Assembly (NCBI RefSeq): GCF_901933205.1
Contig: NC_044572.1
Location: 20,732,501 to 20,796,500, forward strand
Length of the DNA stretch: 64,000 nt
DNA from: Camarhynchus parvulus
Lineage: Eukaryota; Chordata; Aves; Passeriformes; Thraupidae
Reading direction: 5' to 3'
Shown here piece by piece: positions 24,274 through 36,700 of the stretch (position 1 is its first letter; every line of letters starts with the position of its first letter). The notes under the pieces are model-generated. The model worked only from the letters and a program-made list of their open reading frames with translations, was not told the DNA's origin and searched no databases. Made by a program: the position numbers and the translations under genes.

Positions 24274-27200
24274 CACATGGGAAATGCTGAGTTCAGTTTG
24301 GAGCTGGGTTTACACCGTGAATTTGCCCAGTGATATGGAGGTAGCAGTATGACTTCATATGTTGTGTGGCACTTTTGAACTCTAGAGTATTATTAGAAGG
24401 AGGATCCAGGGAAGTGGAGATAGAAGTACAGGGAGATATGAGCATAGGTGAGGGAAAACTTCTGTAAATGTGCTCTACTTGGTATTTAACCAGCAATGGA
24501 GTGGATTTTGAATTTTTTGCAAATATTTAAGTGATAACATTGAATAGCAGGGATTTTAAATTTTTTTTTTCATCTGTAGGGGAAGAAAAAAAAAGGATTA
24601 TTTTTTAGTCTTCCATTAAAAAATTAACCAGTTTGAATTCACACCAGTGGCTGCTCTTCCTCCATTTAAACTGGTAACATAGTCAAACACTCTCGTCATG
24701 TCCATGCATTTGAATTAACTCTTGTCTTCTACACTAGCATCTTTGCATTGCAGGCACATACTGCTGGAGAAATAGAGGAATACCAGCATTTCATTTCACA
24801 CGGCTACACAAGATGGTGGTAAATTGTTGTCCCTGCTAGTACAGGATGAACTTCAACCAGAATTAGAGACAAACACTGCATAACTCTTGCCAAATCTGCA
24901 CACAACCTATGCTCTTTAGAGCTGTTTTCTGAGCCTTCATCTTAGGGAGGTAATGAATGACCTGTCCCAGGAGGAGAGGTTCATGCCAGCTCTTCTTGTT
25001 AGAAGGAACAGCCCCTATTCTTGTGCCAGAAATTTGTATGTTTTCCATTATGTTCCTCCAAAAATTATGTCTCAATTCAATATATTACAGTAAAATTTGA
25101 AGGTGTGGACCTACTTCTGTCCTTAAAAAGGTTTATAGTTTTCTCAATTTGGCCAGTCTGAGGTGCATTCACTAGGAATAAAGGCTAAATTAACTAAAAT
25201 CTGGAAGGTCTAATGAAATGGAAAATAGTGTGTCATGCACATAGGTGGGTGTCCAACCCTCTCTTTCCATCCTATAACCAGTGCATAGTCAAAATAAGCT
25301 GGTCCTCAGGCCAACCATTTTCTAAGCTATAAAGCCTGCAGGAAGAGAAGGTGAATTTCTTCTTGTTCTTTGCATTACCAGCCTTGTCTTCATCCTTAAT
25401 GGTTTATTGCTCACTGATTATTGGTTTAGTGGATTTAATTAGTTGGAAAGGGAAGCCTGAATCGAAGGCTGACAGGCAGCAGAGAGGGGCAGTGCACACT
25501 CAGCATGCAAAAGAAATGTAGGGAGGAAAGAAAGGATTTTGTGGGCCACAGCCAAAGGCCAGGATGGAAACTGTAAGCATACAATGGACTTTGTGAAATT
25601 GAGTTCCTGGAGTACACAGTCATTCAGCCGGCCTACTATGGAGTGCAGGTGTAATTGGCCTGGAGTTTATTCAAGGTGACATCCAACTGATAGCTACACA
25701 AACTCAGTAAACTGTTAAAATAAAAGGAAAATCAAAACAAGAAGAGAAAAAATCCCCACCAGACAGACTTCAAAATCAACAGGAAGAATGTTCATGAGCA
25801 CCAGTTTAATGGACAGTGCTGGGATACCCAGAGGCAGAAGGTGTCTGGTCAACTAGACAGAAATATTGATAATTTGTCTGTGCTGTCCTATTCCTGAACA
25901 GAGGTTTCAGAGCGAAAAGCATAATAGTAAATATAGAAATGGTGGCGGGACAGATTCTCAGTGGATATGAAAAAACATAGCTCGCTCATGTGGTTTGAAT
26001 GGAGCAGTCATATGTCCTACAACACAATTCTGCATTTTTATGGAAATATTGTTCCTCATGTTGGTAAACGACATCACATAGAAAATTTTCCTTATGTTTC
26101 TCTGTTCTGGCAGGAACAGCTGGTAGACTCCCTGGTGCAGAGCAGGTGAACATACACAGAGCTGTCCTTGTCCTTCCTCACCAGTAGGCACGTGGGATGG
26201 GCTCAGGAGGAGCTTCACCACTGCCCTTCCAGATCCCTCAGCAGCAGCAGTGACTGTTGGGTTACCTGCATCACAGCCAGTGGGAGCACAAGGAGCATGG
26301 TCAGCAGGCTGGTGCTGCTCTGAATTCCAAGGTAAGTTCATGACAACACAGATAATAAAATATAATACAAATCTAGTTTTTGGGGAAATGGTGGGGTACA
26401 GCTGATACAGCCTAAGACACTATGTTATTCACAGTGAAGATCAGGTGATCTGTGGCAGCACCACAAACGTTTGCTGTCCTGACTTCACATTCATGTCCTC
26501 AGTGTGCATCTGTCTCTTTTTGAGATGACATTAGTATTTTTTGTAACCCCATTCAATTTCTTCCCAGGTTGTTTTGAGCTCATAACGCTTCCATCTGTGA
26601 AGCTGTAGAGTTCATTCAATCCTCCAGCTCCAGGGAAGGTTCCGCATGTCTGTGGGACATCTGTAGGTGACAAGTACAAACTGGAGCAGAAAGAAAGACT
26701 GGGTAGGGTTAGGAAGTGGAAGAGCTCCATGGCTTCCAGGAAGGTCTGGTGCTTAAAGGATGCTGGGTGTTACCTACAAGAACTGTTGCTACTCTTAGTA
26801 GAGTTTTGGAATGTGGGCAACCTGGATAAGATGTCTACTAAGCAAAAAGGAAAATCAAAAAGAATAGTGGTGGACCTGGATGTCAGGAAGCTCCTAGCAT
26901 GAGAAAAGAAAACACACAGAGAGCTCCTCTAAGCAGGAAGAACAAAGCACAGCAAAGTCTTGTGTAAGGGAAATATGGAGACTGGTGAAAGCAAAGGGGA
27001 GATGGGACATGGAATCTCTCACGGCATTCAGCAGTAACAGCCTCAGCATCTGGGGACTGAGTCACCCTTGAGTCAGAGCAACCGTATTCGGTTAAAATTA
27101 TACTTTGCTGTTGTAATCCATGGCATGCTGCTCAGTACTGCTGACTTGTTTGTGTCATCTGCCCAGTAAATTACTGACTGGAAGCTTCTCTTTCAATACA

Positions 27201-27480
27201 AATATTCCTTGCCAGACACTATGGGTTTTACATTTGGGGTAGGGGATTTTTTTGGTAACAATTTAGGTCCTTTAGTGCTGCCAAATAATCTTTCCTTCGC
27301 TCTTGTGATGCAGCACGTGGGAGAGCACTTTCTGCAGATTACAAGGTGCTCAGGGACACAGGGGTGCTCAGCTGTACAAAGGGCAAAGACATAGTGATAA
27401 AATACAGGCAGATTCCATTTAATGATCTCTCAAAGCTCCTGAACCCAAAAGACAAAAGGAGAAACATGCATTTAATGTCT
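24274..27480. other. Intergenic sequence upstream of CUBN, no gene recognised
   Basis: No exon, RNA gene or clear repeat is recognised. The open frames at 25958-26341 (minus) and 26491-26730 (minus) lack family similarity and splice context. Confidence 0.6.
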
Positions 27481-27666
27481 AGGGGATTTGCATGTTGTCA
27501 ATCTTTAATTAAGGTGTCTGAGATAAAGTCCACCCTTGCAAGACAAGGCAGCAGAATGGGCACCTTGTGAACCAGGAGTGTGTGAGAGCAAAGGGCACCT
27601 GGGCTCACAACAGCCCAGTCCAGCACTGAGGTCTCACTTCAAGCTCAGGACAGCTGGAGAAAAGCA
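27481..27666 (+). promoter_or_regulatory. CUBN: Presumed CUBN proximal promoter / 5' UTR with an HNF1-like site
   Basis: GTCAATCTTTAAT at 27497-27509 matches the HNF1 palindrome GTTAATNATTAAC at 9 of 12 defined bases, about 160 bases before the ATG. HNF1-alpha is known to support proximal-tubule expression of endocytic-receptor genes. No TATA box is evident. The transcription start cannot be seen and an upstream non-coding exon cannot be excluded. Confidence 0.3.
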
Positions 27667-27785
27667 ATGCCTTGGGCTCCTGCTGCTCCTCAGCTCGTGG
27701 TTGTGCTGTTATTGCTTACTGGATTGAGCTGTGACCCAAACCACCATGAAAACAAGAGGCAGAAAAGAGCCACTTATGATGAGCA
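27667..27785 (+). CDS. CUBN: CUBN exon 1: signal peptide and furin site
   Basis: The ATG at 27667-27669 opens [20 protein letters not shown], a good signal peptide with a likely cleavage after SC. Next comes [17 protein letters not shown] and a split Gln. RQKR is a furin site, and human cubilin is cut at a matching RQKR. The start was chosen because it is the first Met of the secretory leader, and the frame upstream has a stop at 27568-27570 with no ATG seen between. The donor is GTAAGT at 27786. Confidence 0.93.
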
Positions 27786-30700
27786 GTAAGTACCATTGCT
27801 TGCAAATGCATTTGTTGGGATGTGGCCTGTAAATGCTGGTAATGGGGTCAGAATGACTTTACTACAGCTCTATTTTACTTACTCTTTGGCAGATATGTGT
27901 GACTAATTTTTATTTTTTTTTTTTCCCAATACACAACAGGCCTCGTTTATCCTCCGAGCAGGGTAATTTAGTGTTCTGTGCTGGCTCCAGCAAAAATATT
28001 GAATTTAGAACTGGACCACTGGGGAAAGTAAAAATTAATGAAGAAGACCTTACAGAACTTTTTAGTCAGGTGATATAGTTATTTTCTCTTAATATATTTT
28101 CATTTTCAGTTCTACGTATTAATAGTTAAATTGTTTTCACAAGTGTTTGATGTGTTCTGTATTTTATTTTATATTATCTATATCAGCAGTCTAATATGAA
28201 AGTAAGCCATTGCAGACTTGTAATCATGTCATCACAAAAGATAATGAAAAGATTAAATTGTGTATGTATAAGAGCTCTCTGTATTTAAGTGGACTTTATA
28301 ATAGTAAAGTTATGCAAGAACTAAACTTTCCTAAGCTTTGAAAAGTCAAAGTTTGTTTCTCATTATCTCTGTTGTTTAACTTTAGGTTAGAGAGAGTAGC
28401 ACAGAGATTCAAGAACTTAAAAAAGGCAGTGGTGCTTTGCAGAATGTATCCCAGCAGATTACTCTGCTGACCTCCAAGGTGAGCCAAACCTTCATGTCAT
28501 CCTCCTCCAGCATTCCCACGTTTCCATTTCTCGCACTAATATTAAACAATCTGATTCATTGTAGTTTTTCTGCACCCAGTTTAGGGAACTGGAGCAGAGT
28601 CCCTATTTAATATGAGCCTGGAGTCTGTGTTTAATTTTGAGATACTTATTCAGTAACTATGTAGACAATGGAAATATTTCTGTAAATCTCCCCAAAATTT
28701 CTAGTTGCTACACAGACATCCCATTCTATCCCATAGATAAATTGGGCTATAAGGGTTTGCAGTGGAAAGATAAGACCAGCACAATAGTTTTGTCATTTCC
28801 CTGCTCCTGAATTCTTTTTTTTTCCATGAAAAAATTTTTAAATGATTGCCTGATTTAAGTGTCTTTTGTTACAGTGTTTCCACAAGTTCCTTATAGGAAA
28901 ATATTTTTATAGTGTAAGAGCCCTTCCTTTAGGGAAATTGGGCTAATATGAATCCATCACATTCTCTGATTCGGTGTGAGTTTGCTGTTTGTGGTTACAA
29001 CCCACTGAGATGTGGAGACCTTTTCCAGGCTTTCAGTGCTCTGTCCCAGACCTCTGTCCTTGTCACACATGTGAGGACCAGCGCATTCCCACAGGAATAT
29101 TCACATTCTTGATTTTCAGCACCTGAATACATCTTTGCAAGACAGAGTCTTGCCTGGTGGATCCAAGCTGGGACATATTTAAGCTGTCATTTTCTGAACA
29201 GCCAAACCCACCAAAATCTCAGTGAATGGGGCCTCATTTGGATCTGTCACCTGGTTTCACATACCAGCTATTCTCTTTTTTCAGAGAAAAGTATTTTGTG
29301 AGTTCACCAGTATCCAGCAAGTACCTCTGTGGTCACTCTCATACTAAGCACAATGTAATTCACATTTCTTTTGCAGATCCTGAGTCTCGATAACAAACTT
29401 CAAAGCTTTCAGCAGGTAAGTAAATGGGAAGCAAACTAGAGATCAGAAAAGAAAATCTCAGCCTCAAGTAAATAAAGTGAGGTTTCAATGATTAAACAGC
29501 TAAATGATTTCTTCCTTCTCATGCATTCCTCAGGAAATTTTTTTTGGTAACAGAAGGTAAAAAAAAGCACCAAGATTTGTGGAGGAGGTGATATGCCTTC
29601 TTACAAAATATAAACTGTGTAGGAGACTGCATTTCTTAATGGAAAAACACTTGTACATTCAAGAACAACAAGTTGATACCAAGGAGAAGTAAACTTTCCC
29701 TTCACTGGTCTGTCAAGATAAAGACCAGAAACCCAAACTGGATTTTTATTGTACTGGAACTAAATTTCAGCTGTCGCCTGCTTCTCCAGTGAGCTTGTGA
29801 CAAGCCTCACCTACAGGTGCCAGTAAAAGCAATTGTCAGATGAGATACCCGTGGAATCAAAACCACAAGATAACCTTCCCTCTAGACTCCCAGTCTGCTG
29901 CTGAAGAATAGTCTCTGTTAATATTTAATTTTTGCAGGTCTTTTCTCATTCTAGTGCTTGGCCATTCTGTGTATGAGCAATCACAGCATCATTATTTTGT
30001 ACATGGATAAGTGAAATAGCTCAAAACTTTTACAAATCAACCTTACTGAAAAAAAAATGGAGGGCAGTTCAAGAAAGAATTTGGGGAAAGAGAAAAAAGG
30101 TTTGTCTTGAAAATAAATGCTAATGGGAGATCAGCTAAGCAGAAACCTCATTTTCTACTCTTTTCTGGCGTTTCAGGACATCCAGAGGAGAGCCTGCAGT
30201 AGTAACCCCTGTAGGAACTCAGGGACCTGTGTAAACTCACTGGATGGTTTCTTTTGCCTCTGTCCCAGCAATTGGCAGGTGAGTCTTTAGCCTCCTTGAC
30301 TACAGAGTGTGTATTTCACCTGTAAGGCTGCATCTAGCTCAGGGTGATTGCCATGCAGCACAGCATTTCGGGTTGCTCAGGGTAGAGTGAGCAGCACTGA
30401 ACAGCAGAGCAGCAGTCACTCATTGGTTGTTTGCTTCTCAACAATATCAACATATATGTGTAACAAAAGAAGCCCAAAGCATTGGGCCAGACCCTGCACT
30501 GTTACATGCAGGCAGTGGCCCATGAAGTCAGTGATTCTTGGCAGTTCCCACAGCAGAGAATTAGTCTGGTTTTTGCTGAGCACTGAACTGAACTGCATGC
30601 CTTGCTGTTGACCTTACACAAGGCTAGAGAAAGGCTGGGGGAAGGGATGGATAGTTACTCAGTCTTAAACAAGTAAGACAAACTGGGGGTCTAAATAAGC

Positions 30701-33700
30701 AGTGCCATTCTGGATTTTTAAATCCAGAGACTTTACTAGCAAATGCTTTAATGGTGCTATTATGTGCACCAGAGATGGAAATGTTCTATCTTCTTCTCAA
30801 AGGATTTAAACTTAAAAGTTATCCCAACAAGATTCGGGTCAAAATTTATGGGCTTTCCTGATAGAAACAGTTTATAACAAAATTTTCTGAGTCTTTTTCT
30901 AGTTGGAGAGTGAGGGTTTGACAAAAATGTGCTGTTCATATGCTTTCTACATCTGAGATATTTTATCCACATCTGACTGATAGCAAGGGTCACAGGAACA
31001 CAGCTGAAAAATAAAGTTTTGTTACTGTGTTTCATAAGAGAATCTGTGTTGATAACAGCCCAAGGTTTGTATATCTTTGAAATTAAACGTGGTTTGCTTC
31101 ATTCTCAGTTATTTGGAAAATAAACTGGTTTTCCATTTCATCTTAGGGCCCCCTGTGCTCAGTGGATGTTAATGAATGCCAGATTTTTGCTGGAACAGCA
31201 TTAGGCTGCCAGAATGGAGCCACTTGTGTGAACACGCCAGGCAGCTACAGGTAACTTCTCAAAACTAGACGCAAATGTCCCATGTAGAATACTCTGCTGG
31301 TTTTGTACCCCATATCATGCCTGCAGCACAAGTTCTAGAATTAATATCTGTGCACTATAACCCCTTGCAGTCTGGGAACAGATAAAATCCTTACTGCACT
31401 GGACACTGAGCCCGCTGCAGACACAGAAAGGCCTCCACAGCCATTGCCTGCTGTGCCACAAGAGGAGCAGCAGGAGCCAGATCCATCACACAGCCGTGCT
31501 GGGGGAAGGCTGCAAATTGAGGACTGGCTCCAGTGACCCAGCCCCCTACTGGAGGGGCAGCTGCTTTAATGGAAATTGCCTGCACCATGGGGTGTAGCTG
31601 GGGCAGTGAGAGGCCCATGCTGGGCTGTGACCAGCACTCACCAACATGCCCACAGAGCACAGCCATGTTACCTTCCCTCTGCTATCACCTACGCCTTGAG
31701 ATCAAAGGGTGTGATCACCCTTGATCACTGGTGTTCCCAGCACACTCATTTGGTCAGAGCAGGGTGCTAATAACATCAAGATAATGGGTGCAATCCCCAT
31801 GCAGCCCATTCTCTAAGGCTTGGACTTGATGGTCCTTGTGGGTCCCTTCCAACTCAGAATATTCTGAAAATCAGAAACAGTTCTGTGAAATGCCTTCATC
31901 CCCTCCAAAAACAAAGGCACTGCTGAGACAGCAGCAGAGCAAGGAATGCACAGTGCTGCCAGGCAGAAAGGGAGAAATGCTGTCTGCAACCAAGGGGGTG
32001 CCTGGGCTGCCTCTGTGCTGGGCCCCACACACATGGGGCCTCTGGAGCATATTCTTCTCTGGCTGTGCCCAGCTCCTTAGGAAACATGTTCTTGCTTTTA
32101 CAGGGCAAGCCAGCCTGAACATTTTGTGTCTCATTCTCCAAAATGTCAAATAATCTGCTAAATAAATAACTCTCACATATAATACAAAGCTACCCCTGTG
32201 CAATGGGAACCGCACGCTGGAGAGCATGCCACAGCTTTCTGCAAAGTATTTTGTCTCCTGCTTCAGCATAGAAATCTTACCCCCACAAATATTTGCTTGA
32301 TGTAACACTGGCTTATAGTGCTTTGTCAGTTCTTGGAAGAACCTCAAACAAAGGAAGTTCTCCTGTAGTGTTCCTCATGCTTGAGCACAGAGGCTGCTGA
32401 GGCATCACTGCTGCGTGATGCCTCCTGTAAGCTTTAATTTTATTTTAAAGGATGTTTCTAACTTGTCTGCAACAGATATTGTCAGGGAAACAACAAAGCA
32501 ATCTGCCTTTATTTGTTTCCTATTGTGCTCAGAGAAGTACAGGGGTGCGACTAAATTCTGTTGTTCTCACAAGTGTTGTCATTGTGTTAATGCAGTCACG
32601 ATTCCCCACGTTCTTCCCTGGTGCACTGCTTGTCCTCCTTGGTAATTGCTGAATCAATGCTTCATGGAATGAACTAAGACCTCTACAAAAGTCATTGAAA
32701 CCTTAATATTGCTGCTTTTGCATCACACTCTCAGGATCCTTACATAATCCCTTCCCAAGTCCATTGTACTATCTTTAGTGTCCCTTATTGACTTACTTCT
32801 GGGTGCTCTGCAAATGCTAAATCCATCCCCAGGCAGAGCACGATATCTCTTTTCTGCAACTGTGAGGACATTGCTGCTGAGATTTCTGGGGCTCAGCAAC
32901 CCAGGTCACCCCACTAATGCTCTGGCATAGTTATGTACACCATTGTGGACTGCAGGGAAAGAAAAGGGTAATATCTGACTTTCCATAGCCTGCAGAAATA
33001 ATACCAGGTGACTGGAAGTACTGGATTAGGTACCATGAAATGGAGCATAATGCTGTCTTCTCCCCTCGTTCATATACAGATTTTCCTGTAACTCAGGAAA
33101 GCTGAAATATGAGGGGAAAAAAGCAGGTATCCAGAAACACCTTTCTCAATCAAAATTTTGAGAAGACATTGTATCAGTTGGATAAAAGGCTGTGAAAGTC
33201 CCCAAATCTATCAGACTTCTGTGTCACAACCGAAATAACAGTGGCCTAATAATGTGGCCTCATCACAACGTGCCATGAGTCATGTGATGGAACCACGGCA
33301 GTGCCAAGCAGCAGAGCATCACAATTTGGCTGAAGTGCCTTGCAGTGTGACCTGCTTCTGGAAGCTCTTCTCTGAGAAACTTCAGAGAAGAAACTTCAGA
33401 TGGGTAGCAGATTAATCTTTGCCAGAGTAGACAGGAGACAGTGCTGTTGTTCTCCTCCTTTGGAGATGGTCGGATTGCCTTCTGTGTCCTTTGAAGTTGA
33501 ACATGAAGCTCTGAATGTACTTTAAACATATAAAAAGTCATCTGGTTCCCTGACCTGTTGCCTCTGTGCTTGCCCATGCTGAGCTGCTGCACTGATAGGA
33601 AGGTGCTGTTCTGCTTGCTGTCTCTTACAATAATGAACATGCTGTCTTGCACTGCAGACTGCAGTTAAGCATTAAGCTGTTGTGAGGTTTTGAAGCCCAA

Positions 33701-36700
33701 GTTCGTGTGGGTTGCTTGTCCTGGATGCACTCTTTAGTTACCTGCAATTGGCTTATCAAACTGCAATTTCAGCTGAGCATGTGACACGGTGGAAGGGACA
33801 GCAGCAGCTTATTTTATATAAATTGCTTCAAGGTCCAGGTCAGCTGCACTAGAATACCCTGACTCCAATTCCAGAGAAATGCTTTTACAGAGCACTTGTC
33901 ATTAGGCAGCTTAAAAGCAATCCAAGAAGGGTGTGTGCCTGCCATATGTCTCTGCAAGCTGCAGACATTGCAGCACATAACTTGAATCCAAATAAGAGTC
34001 TCACTGTCATTTTATTGAGAAGCTGGTGATCTGGTAGGAGGTTTTCTGTACATTTATATCTCTTTCAGTTGTATTTCAGAGCCTCACATTTTGTCTATGT
34101 GGAAATAAAGAGCCAGAGAAAAGGGAAACATTATCCAATGGCTTAGAAGTTCCCAATTTCAGTTCCACCACATATGTATAATGCTGTAGCTAAGCTCTGC
34201 CCTATAAATAACAATGTGATGCATGTGGCTGCTTTCAAACCACATCCTCCCAGTAGAATGCCTTCTTTCAACCCACTGCTTTGTTCTTCCCACCTCGCCA
34301 GCCCCAAATGCCACCTCTTGCCCACTACATCCCTAAAAGCTGAGGTGCTGCTGAGACAGCAGCTGCCCATTGTTGTGGTGTGGGGGTGAAAGTACCAGAC
34401 ATGGCATTTCTGCACATGGCATCATATGATGGTCATAACTGAAAAAGGAAGTTTAGGTGTTCTTTGACTGAAGTGGGGTTTCCATGCTCATGTTCTATTT
34501 AAATCTTATGTTATGTTAGACTTTTTTTCTGGATTTGTGCTTATGAATGTAACAAAAGGCTGTAGATTCTTCCATAGGGCCAGACAATCATGAATATACA
34601 CAAGTCTCAAATGGTTCTTGAGTCTCTGCTGAGATTTTCTTCTCTGCATGATTATTAGCAGGATTGTCATAATAAGTAAATAGATGTATTTTGTAAGGAA
34701 CACCCCATAAAATGGAGAATGGAAATGACCAATCTTTAACAGTGGTAGAAAGACAAAATTTTGATTTTTCTTTTCACTTTCACTATTAGCTGCTCCTGTA
34801 CTCCAGAAACTTATGGGCGTCACTGTGCCTTGAAGTTTGATGACTGCCAGGAAGGATCTGAGAGCCTCTGTGAGCATGGCCTCTGTGTGGATGAAGAAAG
34901 AGACCAGCCCAACAGGGTAAGGAACAATGAATAAACCTCAGCATACAGCACAGCATGAATAAGCAGGAAATTCTGCTGAGTCTGACAAAACTGTGTGGCA
35001 TGAACTGCTGCTGAAAATAACAAGAGAGGCCACTGTACGACATAACAGCCTCTCTGTTGTACCAAAGGTGGCTGAAAGAATCAGAGATGTCTTCTGTCTT
35101 GTTAGAGGTACTTGTCACAGTATTAGATCTACTACTATATCCATAGGGAGTTGGAAATAATTTTTTTTATAAGTTGAAGTCCTATTTCAAATACAATATT
35201 CTTACTGTTCATTATTTTGGGAGTTCTAAGTTGCTATTTTGCTGCTTAAATGACTGAGAAGGACAAACATCTTATTTTTCCTGGGAAAAGTGGCACATTA
35301 GGACCAGGGGTCTGGAAGCTGCCAGGGCTGCATGGTGACTGTGTGGCTCCTGCTCATCCTTGGTGCTCCTCAGTGTCAGTTGGATGTGGGGTCTGACTCC
35401 AGGCCCAATCTTTCCAAGCATCTGCACTGGATGGATGCTAGCACACACTTGAGTGCTCTTCTGGAGCAAGCCAGCTCATTCCATTTGGGTGAGAATCTGG
35501 GTACAGGGTGTTCACTCCAAAGGGACAGATGGACCATGCCAGCTTGGGCTCTTTCCGCTCAGAGCAGCCCTCCAAAACCACCCAGCCAAGCTTGTCCTCC
35601 TTAATACTCCTATATGCCCATGCACTGTTGCAGTCACAACACTTTTTTTTGAGCTTTGCTATAAATTATTTCTTTGCTTAATTCTTAGAAATTTCAAAAT
35701 TCATCACTTATTTTCTACCCACTTTTTGTTGAGAAAGCTTTTCAAAAGGGTTCAGTGTTGGCTTAACAATGTCTGCTCCTGTGACAATCAACAATAAAGC
35801 TCCCATTAGCTTTAATTGGACCAAAGCTAGATAAATGCTGAAATCTGGCCATTAGTAAAGATTACTAGAGAGAAAACTGTTTTCCTAAAAGAAAACATGT
35901 ATTTGCATTTTAATGTCAGTGCTGCACATTGCATAGACTACTGAATAATTTGACTAAAAGAAAACAGCCAAGATGATTTCAGGTTGCTCACAATGATCTC
36001 TTTGCCCTGGTTAAAAAGCAAGTTGATGACTTTTAATTATGGTTATGTACAGCTCATAATTGATCTTATTTTCTCTGGGAGCTTTGGGGTAAATTACAGA
36101 TTTCTTTTATGAACATAATGAATGAGCCTGAGTTGCTTCCATAATCTGAAAAAGTAAATTCAGAGGAAGAAATAGACTGGGAAAACTACTGAAGCAACTC
36201 ACAAAACAAAACGTACAAGCCATGTAATGCTCCGAAAGCTTTCTTGCTATAGTTTGAAAGTCATTTTATGAAATTAACTCCTCCTGCCTTTTTCTTGACT
36301 GTTGCAAATGCCTTAAACATGCACTGTGGTGTTTTCTGTGGCAGCCCAAGTACCACTGTGTCTGTGATGCTGGCTGGATGTCCCCTCCTGGCAGCCCCGC
36401 CTGCAGCGCTGATATAGATGAATGCAACCTCCCTAATCCTCCGTGTTCACAGGATCCACTTGTACAGTGCTACAACACTCCAGGCTCCTACAGATGTGGT
36501 CCCTGCCCCACAGGTATCTTGTCCTTCCATGCTCTCGGGTTGGATGGGGTGGCAGAGGTGCTACTGCCCGTGTATGATAAGCACAAACACAGGATGCAAT
36601 TCCATGAAATGGTTTGGTCTTTGTTCTAGGGAATCAATGCAGGTTGTGTTTTATATAGGTAACACAGGCAGTGGAGTCTAATGCATGATTTATCTCATCC

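Noticed and set aside
18392..27666. An extra gene (such as VIM) between TRDMT1 and CUBN
   Set aside because: No intermediate-filament or other family exon was recognised. In mammals VIM lies on the other side of TRDMT1.
27536..27727. Open frame overlapping CUBN exon 1 in another reading frame
   Set aside because: The frame from 27667 gives a signal peptide, a furin site and a clean join to exon 2; the other frame does none of these.
31871..32347. 158-codon open frame on the minus strand, the longest in the window
   Set aside because: It lies inside CUBN intron 6, partly over a GC-rich stretch and a SINE. It matches no family and has no splice or promoter context. I consider it a chance frame.
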